Below are positions 1-4,849 of a stretch of DNA of 11,645 nt, piece by piece (within the stretch, counting starts at the first letter, position 1; each line of letters starts with the position of its first letter). This DNA comes from Candidatus Omnitrophota bacterium (lineage in GTDB: Bacteria > Omnitrophota > Koll11 > Gygaellales > JAHJCI01), in contig JAUXFU010000010.1 in assembly GCA_030622705.1 (NCBI GenBank), positions 1-11,645 of the forward strand. The letters are read 5' to 3'. The position numbers and the translations under genes were made by a program. The notes beneath the pieces are model-generated. The model was not told the DNA's origin and searched no databases. It saw only the letters and a list, made by a program, of their open reading frames with translations.

Positions 1-135
1 AAAACCGCCCTCACAAGTCACTGTTCCGTCTCCATTCTCGTAGCAGGAACAAAGCGGGGTATGACTAAAAACACCGGATACCAGAAAAAATCCAAGCGCC
101 ATACAGATTGTCAGCATAATCAATATTTTCCTCAT
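1..135 (-). CDS. N-terminus of a secreted Cys-rich protein (truncated by window edge)
   Basis: Only the first 45 codons are visible; the frame is open to the window edge. The start is well supported by a near-perfect Shine-Dalgarno (AGGAGG) just upstream of the ATG at 135-133. Residues 1-24 look like a Sec signal peptide: basic MRK, then a hydrophobic core, with likely cleavage near VFS-H. The mature start is Cys-rich (PLCSCYENGDGTVTCEGGF). There is no good lipobox, so a lipoprotein is unlikely. The NGDGTVT..GGF pattern resembles small periplasmic or extracytoplasmic proteins that I recall near metal-uptake genes, but I cannot name the family with confidence. It lies downstream of feoB1, separated by the GIY-YIG gene, so it may once have been the last gene of feo operon 1. 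The function is unknown. Confidence 0.6.
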   Translation of the reverse strand, partial: MRKILIMLTICMALGFFLVSGVFSHTPLCSCYENGDGTVTCEGGF

Positions 136-149
136 AATCTCACCTCCTT

Positions 150-485
150 TCAATGAGCAGACAACTTACGGAGCGATAGCGACGTAAGTTGTAGGCCGAA
201 GGCCGTCTGCGAATTGAACCCTTGACATTTTTCTCTAGAAAACCCTCTGGTTAACTTACTTATTGTCTCCTTTCTTGTCTTTCCGTTCTTAAACTGCATT
301 TCACGCTTAAATGCTTCTTTACGAGATTTCACCTCTTCGAAATAAACAAGTTTAACAGGTCTCCTTTTCTTAGTTGATTTTACTTCTCCCTTTGAATGTT
401 CCAATATGCGTCTTGCTAAATTATTAGTATGGCCATAATATTTATATCCATCTCTACATTGTAATATGTAAAAGTAATAAGTCAT
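150..485 (-). CDS. Small GIY-YIG domain endonuclease-like protein
   Basis: A single-domain GIY-YIG protein of 111 aa, related to the UPF0213/UvrC N-terminal nuclease fold. Visible landmarks are YFYIL at 4-8 (the GIY strand), YYGHTNNLARR at 16-26 (the YIG strand plus the conserved Arg), the E29/H30 region, and EAFKRE at 57-62 (the usual position of the metal-binding Glu). The fold should end near residue 78. The last ~33 residues are not domain-like; residues 91-111 are translated straight from a palindromic repeat (157-210). I chose ATG 485; a TTG at 500 gives five more residues but would start inside the flanking inverted repeat, and neither has a convincing ribosome site. The gene is enclosed by a perfect 15-bp inverted repeat and sits between feoB1 and the secreted protein gene, which suggests insertion. 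The family is known for DNA cleavage, but the substrate here is unknown. Confidence 0.75.
   Translation of the reverse strand: MTYYFYILQCRDGYKYYGHTNNLARRILEHSKGEVKSTKKRRPVKLVYFEEVKSRKEAFKREMQFKNGKTRKETISKLTRGFSREKCQGFNSQTAFGLQLTSLSLRKLSAH
157..210. repeat. Palindromic repeat, type A copy 1 (branched hairpin)
   Basis: Outer arms 157-162 and 205-210 (GCAGAC/GTCTGC) enclose two hairpins. The first is a 10-bp perfect stem 161-170/183-192 with a 12-nt loop. The second is a small GGCC-GAA-GGCC hairpin at 194-204, which on the minus strand is a stable C(TTCG)G loop. The minus strand aligns with the plus strand of 9889-9952: AATTCGCAGACG, then a variable hairpin, then TACAACTTACG, a loop, and AAGTTGTCTGCTCATT. 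It encodes the last residues of the GIY-YIG protein. Confidence 0.8.
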
Positions 486-504
486 TTCTAAAAATGTCAA
501 GGGT
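218..504. repeat. Perfect 15-bp inverted repeat bracketing the GIY-YIG gene
   Basis: ACCCTTGACATTTTT at 218-232 and its exact reverse complement AAAAATGTCAAGGGT at 490-504 enclose most of the GIY-YIG gene. The left arm lies inside the 3' part of the coding region and the right arm just before the start codon. Palindromes adjoin both outer sides (157-210 and 504-561). This looks like the ends of a small mobile cassette, but no target-site duplication is obvious by eye. Confidence 0.65.
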
Positions 505-561
505 CAAGTTCAGCCAGCAGACTTACGTTCATTTCATTCCGTAAGTCTGGGCTTCACTTGA
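504..561. repeat. Long hairpin spanning the feoB1 stop codon
   Basis: A near-continuous stem: 504-509 pairs with 556-561 (TCAAGT/ACTTGA), 512-515 with 550-553 (AGCC/GGCT), and 518-527 with 540-549 (CAGACTTACG/CGTAAGTCTG), with a 12-nt loop at 528-539. The feoB1 stop codon (534-536) is in the loop, and the last FeoB residues (VKPRLTE) are encoded by one arm. The loop length and ACTTACG core resemble the larger hairpin at 157-210. No T-run follows directly on the minus strand, so it is not a classical terminator, although it could protect the 3' end of the mRNA. Confidence 0.7.
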
Positions 562-3050
562 ATAAACCCCATTACCGTAGTAACAGCTATCGCTATAATA
601 TAAAAGGCAACCATTGCCTGTAATCCGCTAAGGCCTAACAGACCTCCTCCGGAAAAAACAAAAATTGCTATTAGGGACCCAAGAATTATAGGATAAACAG
701 TAGCAAAAAGCATCCATTTTAAACTGGCAGCTTCTAATTTAACCATAAGAAGAGTAGGAATGCAGGGAGGATACATTGCCATAAATAATATTATCCCTAA
801 GGCATGCAGGGAAGTCCAGCCTTTCTCTTTCTCCTTTATTCTTTCCTCAAGTCTCGCTTCTTTGTCCTCTGGCGATGATTGATAAATACTCCCTAAGGTT
901 GCCACGCTACTCTCTTTTGCCGCAAAAGAACTCAAGAGAGCAATATTCACCCGCCAGTTGAACCCTGCAAACTTGGTAACCGGCTCTAAGAAACGACCCG
1001 TTCTTCCTAAATAACTTGATGCGATAGTCTCTTCCCTTCTTTCTCTTCGAAGTTTCTTCCTTGTTTTGGCTAACTTCTTGTAGGCTTTCTCAACCCTCGC
1101 AGCATCTTTATCTACTATCTTCTTTCCCTCAAGCTCGTATTTTCCTCTTTTTACAATCTTAAAGAATTCGGGGTTTTTATTATAAAATTTTTGATCAATA
1201 GCTTCTCTTGTTTGCTTTGTTTTAGCGCCTATTTTAGCCCTTTTATACTCATTGTAATATGTTGTAAACCCCATCAATTGAGATCCGGCTACAAGCTTGA
1301 TATATGAATTGTTATCCCCTATCTTTTCATAGAAGGCCTGAATTGCCTGGCTTGCTTGATTCTCATAATAAACAGTTTTTTCTTTGTTTAAAGCCGGGTA
1401 GTTAATCAAAGCATAAACAATAGCAGCAACAATAATAATAACGGTTATAATCTTTTTAACAAAGAGCCATACCCGTTCAACACAACGACGCATAACACCC
1501 CCAAACGCAGGCAAATGATAAGCAGGCATCTCTAAAATAAAAGGCGCGCTTTCTTTCTTCCTTAGCACCGTAAGGTTTAAAATTTTAGCTACAGCCAAAG
1601 CTATAATAATCGTAATTGTGCTGATAAAGAACATCATAAGAGCTTTATATTTTACAAAAAATATCCCGATAAGAAGCACATATAAAGGAATCTTTGCCAT
1701 ACAGTTCATAAGGGGTACGATCAAAATAGTCGCCATTCTGGCCTTTTCATCCTTTATGCCGCGGCAAGCCATTACCCCTGGTATGGCACATCCGCCCACA
1801 CATACCCCACCCAAAATAAGAGGCAAGACAGAGTGTCCGTGAAGGCCAAAATATCTGAAAACTCTATCTAATATAAAAGCCATTCTGGCCATATAACCTG
1901 TATCCTCAAGGATAGCTATCAAAGCAAACAAAATTATAAAGATGGGCACATAGTTTAATACCGCTATAATTCCATCAATGACCCCTAAAGGCATAGCACG
2001 CAAAATAGGATCGCAAATAAATCCTTCGGAAGGAAGAAATAAGGCAATAAAATCCCTGAATCCTGCCAACAAAGGCCAAGTATACTCGGTTAATTTATAA
2101 CCCTGAACTATGGCCAACTGATACAGGCCGTATATCGTTACCGCCAAAATAATCGGGCCAAAGAATCTATTACAAACAACCTTATCAATCCTATCAGTTA
2201 ATGTCTTAGGGGCTATATTTGTACGTTTAACGCAATTTTCTACGATTTCACCAGCGGCGCGATAACGCTCTTGGGCGATGACTTTTTCGGGAACTTTCTT
2301 ATGCTCTTCAATAAAATGCTCTCTTTCCTGAACAACCTTATTTAAAATATATTCGGCTCTCTGAGATTGTTGCCGCACCAACCTTTGGACTTCACTATCA
2401 CCCTCGATTAATCTCACAGCAAGCCATCGGCTGGAATAATGTTCCGTAAGCCGTGGATCCTGCGACAACTCTTTCTCCAATGACTCAAGAATCGACTCCA
2501 GAGTTTCCCCATAATCAAGGCAAATAGGCGTAACTTTCTGTTTATTTTTATAGGTAGAATGAATACTCTGACGAAGCTCATTCTTGCCTTTGCCCCTGTT
2601 ACCAATTGTGGGTACTACGGGTATGCCGAGCTGTTGGGAAAGTTTCTCTATATCAATTTCAAAACCGCGCCTTTTAGCTACATCTGTCATATTCAAATCA
2701 AGCACCAAAAGCAATTCCATCTCCATTAACTGAAATGTTAGATAAAGATTCCGTTCCAAATTAGAAGCATCTACTATATCAACCACAACCTCAGGCCTCT
2801 CAAGAAGAAGGAAATCTCTTGCTATGCGTTCTTCCTGTGTATAAGAAGTAAGGCTATATGTCCCTGGTAAATCAACTACTACTATCTTATCTCCATTCGA
2901 AAGGAAAGAGCCAATCTTTTTCTCAACTGTTACGCCAGGGTAATTGGCTACATGTTGCCTGGCTCCGGTAAGAAAATTAAAGATGGTAGATTTACCTGAA
3001 TTGGGCTGACCTGCCACTGCAATCAGAATCTCATGAACTTTCTCTTTCAT
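534..3050 (-). CDS. feoB: Divergent ferrous iron transporter FeoB (operon 1)
   Basis: An 838-aa FeoB: a cytoplasmic GTPase domain followed by a membrane permease that moves Fe(II), or possibly another divalent metal, into the cell. G1 is GQPNSGKST (14-22), G2 NYPGVTVEK (36-44), G3 DLPGTYSL (60-67) and G4 NMTD (120-123). Membrane helices run from about 295 to 830. The gate differs from the classical type: GGVCVGGCAIPG (414-425) replaces the GxGCNxPA type, PLMNCMAKIPLY (446-457) replaces PFMSCGARLPVY, and AKESSVATLG (711-720) replaces AKEIVVGTLG. A Lys/Arg-rich soluble insert at about 553-685 is roughly 85 residues longer than in the second FeoB here. An extra hydrophobic helix (811-830) follows the GGGLLGL end motif. 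The ATG overlaps the feoA stop (ATGA), showing translational coupling. FeoB identity is secure; the metal specificity is open. Confidence 0.95.
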   Translation of the reverse strand: MKEKVHEILIAVAGQPNSGKSTIFNFLTGARQHVANYPGVTVEKKIGSFLSNGDKIVVVDLPGTYSLTSYTQEERIARDFLLLERPEVVVDIVDASNLERNLYLTFQLMEMELLLVLDLNMTDVAKRRGFEIDIEKLSQQLGIPVVPTIGNRGKGKNELRQSIHSTYKNKQKVTPICLDYGETLESILESLEKELSQDPRLTEHYSSRWLAVRLIEGDSEVQRLVRQQSQRAEYILNKVVQEREHFIEEHKKVPEKVIAQERYRAAGEIVENCVKRTNIAPKTLTDRIDKVVCNRFFGPIILAVTIYGLYQLAIVQGYKLTEYTWPLLAGFRDFIALFLPSEGFICDPILRAMPLGVIDGIIAVLNYVPIFIILFALIAILEDTGYMARMAFILDRVFRYFGLHGHSVLPLILGGVCVGGCAIPGVMACRGIKDEKARMATILIVPLMNCMAKIPLYVLLIGIFFVKYKALMMFFISTITIIIALAVAKILNLTVLRKKESAPFILEMPAYHLPAFGGVMRRCVERVWLFVKKIITVIIIVAAIVYALINYPALNKEKTVYYENQASQAIQAFYEKIGDNNSYIKLVAGSQLMGFTTYYNEYKRAKIGAKTKQTREAIDQKFYNKNPEFFKIVKRGKYELEGKKIVDKDAARVEKAYKKLAKTRKKLRRERREETIASSYLGRTGRFLEPVTKFAGFNWRVNIALLSSFAAKESSVATLGSIYQSSPEDKEARLEERIKEKEKGWTSLHALGIILFMAMYPPCIPTLLMVKLEAASLKWMLFATVYPIILGSLIAIFVFSGGGLLGLSGLQAMVAFYIIAIAVTTVMGFIQVKPRLTE

Positions 3051-3271
3051 AACAAAACTACCTCAACAACCTTTGCTTCCATATGACGTAAGCTTAAAAA
3101 ATATCCCTTTATAGAAATTTCAACCGGATCTACTAAAGGAGCATTACGAATTACTTTTATCCGTGCCCCAGGGACAAATCCCATATCAAGCAAACGCTGC
3201 CCCAAAGCACCCTCTACAAGTATATCCTTGACACTACATTCCTGATTAACTTTTACTTCGTCTAAAGTCAT
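3047..3271 (-). CDS. feoA: FeoA, classical type (operon 1)
   Basis: A 74-aa SH3-like FeoA domain protein, a small cytoplasmic partner thought to modulate FeoB. Typical features are LLDMGFVPGARIKV (27-40), the DPVEISIKGY stretch (48-57) and the ending LSLRHMEA (59-66). It closely parallels the feoA at 7409-7639, which shares the LDMG, DP.E..IKGY and LSLR..EA elements. It starts 14 bp after the preceding FeoA-like gene, with AAGG very close to the ATG, and overlaps feoB1 by 4 bp. This makes it a coupled feoA-feoB pair. The start codon seems right because the domain begins at once. Confidence 0.93.
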   Translation of the reverse strand: MTLDEVKVNQECSVKDILVEGALGQRLLDMGFVPGARIKVIRNAPLVDPVEISIKGYFLSLRHMEAKVVEVVLL

Positions 3272-3285
3272 CGCCTTTTATTTCC

Positions 3286-3552
3286 TTATAGACATTCCTG
3301 AAAAACCATAATTTTCTGGGCTACTCCTTGTCCTATTGCTAAGCGAGTCTCTTTAATAGCAATGAGAAACGGCCCAGGAGCTCCCTGTTCGAGCACTTCA
3401 ACCTCTATACCTACATCTAATCCTATATTAAACAAATGCTCTTTTACGCCTCTTCCGCCCATAATAGAAACGATTCTTGCTTTCTTACCGGGAGAAACTA
3501 CCGCAAGTGGCATAATTGATGTGCTCATGCTAAACCCATAGCCTTTCACCAT
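3286..3552 (-). CDS. FeoA-domain protein, second type (operon 1)
   Basis: An 88-aa FeoA-like SH3 protein. The domain core is PLAVVSPGKKARIV (15-28), GGRGVKEHLFNIGLDVG (32-48), a GAPGPF turn (57-62) and RLAIGQGVAQKIMV (70-83). This type (GGRG, then RLxLG.G.AQK.MV) differs from classical FeoA and matches the gene at 7176-7412. The first eight residues are not conserved, so the true start may be the internal Met 9 or 14; neither start has a clear ribosome site. It lies 7 bp after the fur-like gene and 14 bp before feoA. It probably binds FeoB or FeoA as a second regulatory subunit; the exact role of such extra FeoA proteins is not established. Confidence 0.87.
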   Translation of the reverse strand: MVKGYGFSMSTSIMPLAVVSPGKKARIVSIMGGRGVKEHLFNIGLDVGIEVEVLEQGAPGPFLIAIKETRLAIGQGVAQKIMVFQECL

Positions 3553-3559
3553 AAAAAAC

Positions 3560-3997
3560 TTAAACTACCTTTTTGCATCTGGGGCAAATACCCACAAATG
3601 CTATATTGTAGGATAATATTCTATATTCGCTTAACTCTTGCGCTTTCTGCCTTAGATCATCTACCTTTAGACAAATATCTTTTACCTTTCCACAATTTCG
3701 GCAGATGGCATAATAACGGTAACTTTTAATATTTGTATCGAATCGACTTTTTATCTTCCCGCCATAATTAATTTGATTTATAATATCCTGCCCTACCAAC
3801 AGTTTTAAGCAGCGATACACTGTTGCACGACTGACCGTCGGAGTCGATTTTACGATCTTTAAATAAAGATTATCGGCAGTTAGAGGACATTTACATTTTC
3901 TTAAAGTTTCTATAATTGTCTCGCGTTCCTTGGTCAAACGAAATCCCTTATCTTGCAGAGACTTCTTTATGTGCCGAATACCTTGATTGTTTGACAT
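3560..3997 (-). CDS. Fur-family regulator lacking the canonical metal-sensing residues
   Basis: A 145-aa Fur-superfamily protein. The winged-helix recognition segment VSRATVYRCLKLL (55-67) is intact, as are the structural zinc pairs CRNC (99-102) and CPRC (138-141). The sensing residues are gone: where Fur proteins have HHHDH before the first CxxC, this protein has SYRYY (92-96). The His before the second CxxC is Tyr130, and the N-terminal domain His is replaced within RKCKCPLT. The downstream paralogue (7700-8152) keeps all of these. It should still fold, dimerise and bind DNA, but should not sense metal in the usual way. C35 and C37 could be alternative ligands. It is the second gene of feo operon 1, 43 bp after the DtxR-type gene and 7 bp before a feoA-like gene. 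Family assignment is firm; signal and targets are unknown. Confidence 0.9.
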   Translation of the reverse strand: MSNNQGIRHIKKSLQDKGFRLTKERETIIETLRKCKCPLTADNLYLKIVKSTPTVSRATVYRCLKLLVGQDIINQINYGGKIKSRFDTNIKSYRYYAICRNCGKVKDICLKVDDLRQKAQELSEYRILSYNIAFVGICPRCKKVV

Positions 3998-4007
3998 ATA
4001 TAATAAT

Positions 4008-4023
4008 GTTAGATATGCCTAAG
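4008..4023. promoter_or_regulatory. Putative DtxR-type operator between dtxR and the fur-like gene
   Basis: GTTAGATATGCCTAAG contains the inverted TTAG-N6-CTAA. It matches the dyad at the dtxR promoter (GTTAGACTTGTTTAAC, minus strand of 4589-4604) at 11 of 16 positions with the same spacing. It lies 11-26 bp upstream of the fur-like start codon. I infer a second binding site for the DtxR-type protein, which would let it set fur-like and feo expression separately from its own gene. Confidence 0.45.
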
Positions 4024-4040
4024 TTCTGGATTAAAAAAAA

Positions 4041-4553
4041 TTACATTTTAACTAAAGTCTTTTGCTTCATCTGTCTCACTTTACATTTTAAACGCTTACC
4101 AGTTTTATAATAAAGGTCGAAACTTTTTAGCCAATCAGGCCTATCGTAGCCAGGGCAGGTTTCTATAAATTCTATAAACCTTGTTAATTTCTGGAAGGTT
4201 TGAGGACTTATGGAATGTTCCATCTTGCAGGCATCTTCTGTGGCTACCTTGGAATCAATCTTTAAAATTTCAGTTAGAAATTTAAACAGCATATCATGCC
4301 GCCCTTGAACACCTTGAGCCAACTTTTCTCCTTCTGGAGTAACTTCTACATAACCATACTTCTCATGAATAATAAGTTCTTTCTTGGAAAGAGTATTCAA
4401 GGCAGCACTAACACTAGGAGTTTTTACATTCATTAAGCGACTAATATCTCTAACCCTGGCTACACCCTTTTCTTTTTTAAGGACAGCAATAACTTCCATA
4501 TAATCTTCCATATTCGAAGTTAATTTTTTGCCCTCGTTTCTTTTCATGCCCAT
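4041..4553 (-). CDS. DtxR/MntR-family metal-dependent transcriptional regulator
   Basis: A 170-aa DtxR-family repressor: an N-terminal winged helix (about 13-75, with recognition region MNVKTPSVSAALNTL at 41-55) and then the metal-binding dimerisation domain (about 80-135). Likely ligands are D17 and E20 (the MntR-like MEDYME pattern), H86 (GRHDML), C109, E112 and H113 (ACKMEH). Position 109 is Cys, as in iron-sensing DtxR/IdeR, while D17/E20 look like MntR, so the set is mixed. There is no SH3 third domain; a short basic tail follows (to 170). The start at 4553 has GGAG six bases upstream. It is the first gene of feo operon 1, with its own promoter. It probably represses the operon when metal is abundant. 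Iron or manganese cannot be decided from sequence. Confidence 0.9.
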   Translation of the reverse strand: MGMKRNEGKKLTSNMEDYMEVIAVLKKEKGVARVRDISRLMNVKTPSVSAALNTLSKKELIIHEKYGYVEVTPEGEKLAQGVQGRHDMLFKFLTEILKIDSKVATEDACKMEHSISPQTFQKLTRFIEFIETCPGYDRPDWLKSFDLYYKTGKRLKCKVRQMKQKTLVKM

Positions 4554-4588
4554 TCAAAACTCCAATAATTTTATTCTTACCTTTATTT

Positions 4589-4626
4589 GTTAAACAAGTC
4601 TAACATATTTTACTTCATCTTGTCAA
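4589..4626 (-). promoter_or_regulatory. Promoter and DtxR-type operator of feo operon 1
   Basis: On the minus strand a perfect -35 TTGACA (4626-4621) is followed after 18 bp by an extended -10, TGTTAGACT (core TAGACT, 4602-4597). The -10 lies inside an imperfect palindrome, GTTAGAC-TT-GTTTAAC (4604-4589; 6 of 7 arm positions match). This is the right place for autorepression by the DtxR-type protein encoded just downstream. The AACTTGTT-like centre recalls operators of the MntR/TroR branch; that comparison is from memory. Confidence 0.6.
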
Positions 4627-4730
4627 GGAAAATCTGCCCTTCGGGCAGAGACTACAGCAGATTTTCCGCAGACCCCGGCGAATGTGCCAAAATTATCGGA
4701 AAGAATTTTGGCACATCTTATGAGCCGGGG
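4627..4730. repeat. Composite palindromic repeat (type A-like arm plus type B)
   Basis: First part: an 11-bp perfect stem GGAAAATCTGC/GCAGATTTTCC (4627-4637/4657-4667), competing with an inner CTGCCC-TTC-GGGCAG hairpin (4634-4648). Second part (type B): outer CCCCGGC/GCCGGGG (4673-4679/4724-4730) around a perfect 12-bp stem (4683-4694/4704-4715) with a 9-nt loop, and the side bulge TCTTATGA. The second part aligns with the minus strand of 9825-9880. The rest of this intergenic stretch, 4731-4849, holds only a weak ACAATGT/ACATTGT dyad. I see no clear terminator for feoB2. Confidence 0.75.
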
Positions 4731-4849
4731 TAATAATAAGAGACTCCAACAATGTAAATTCAAGACCGTTTCTACTTAACATTGTGGCTAACAGTAAGTT
4801 CTAATAGAAGTGGCCCCCCTGGCATAATTACAACAAACAGAAAACAGAT

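Noticed and set aside
485..500. TTG start five codons upstream for the GIY-YIG gene
   Set aside because: It lies within the 15-bp inverted repeat, has no ribosome site, and the domain begins at the later ATG.
490..500. TTGACA on the minus strand as a -35 box for the GIY-YIG gene
   Set aside because: It is about 10 bases from the start codon, leaving no room for a -10, and it is part of the inverted repeat, which occurs at both ends.
504..561. Rho-independent terminator of feoB1
   Set aside because: The stem is long but no T-run follows directly; the nearest T5 is about 10 nt further and belongs to another repeat.
1618..1842. Plus-strand open frames opposite feoB1, feoB2 and DUF89
   Set aside because: They are short, low-complexity reverse readings of conserved membrane or enzyme genes and show no domain.
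4740..4790. ACAATGT/ACATTGT and GTTAG-N8-TTAA dyads after feoB2 as further operators
   Set aside because: Spacing differs from the two DtxR-type sites, and they lie at the end of a gene with no promoter facing a coding region.
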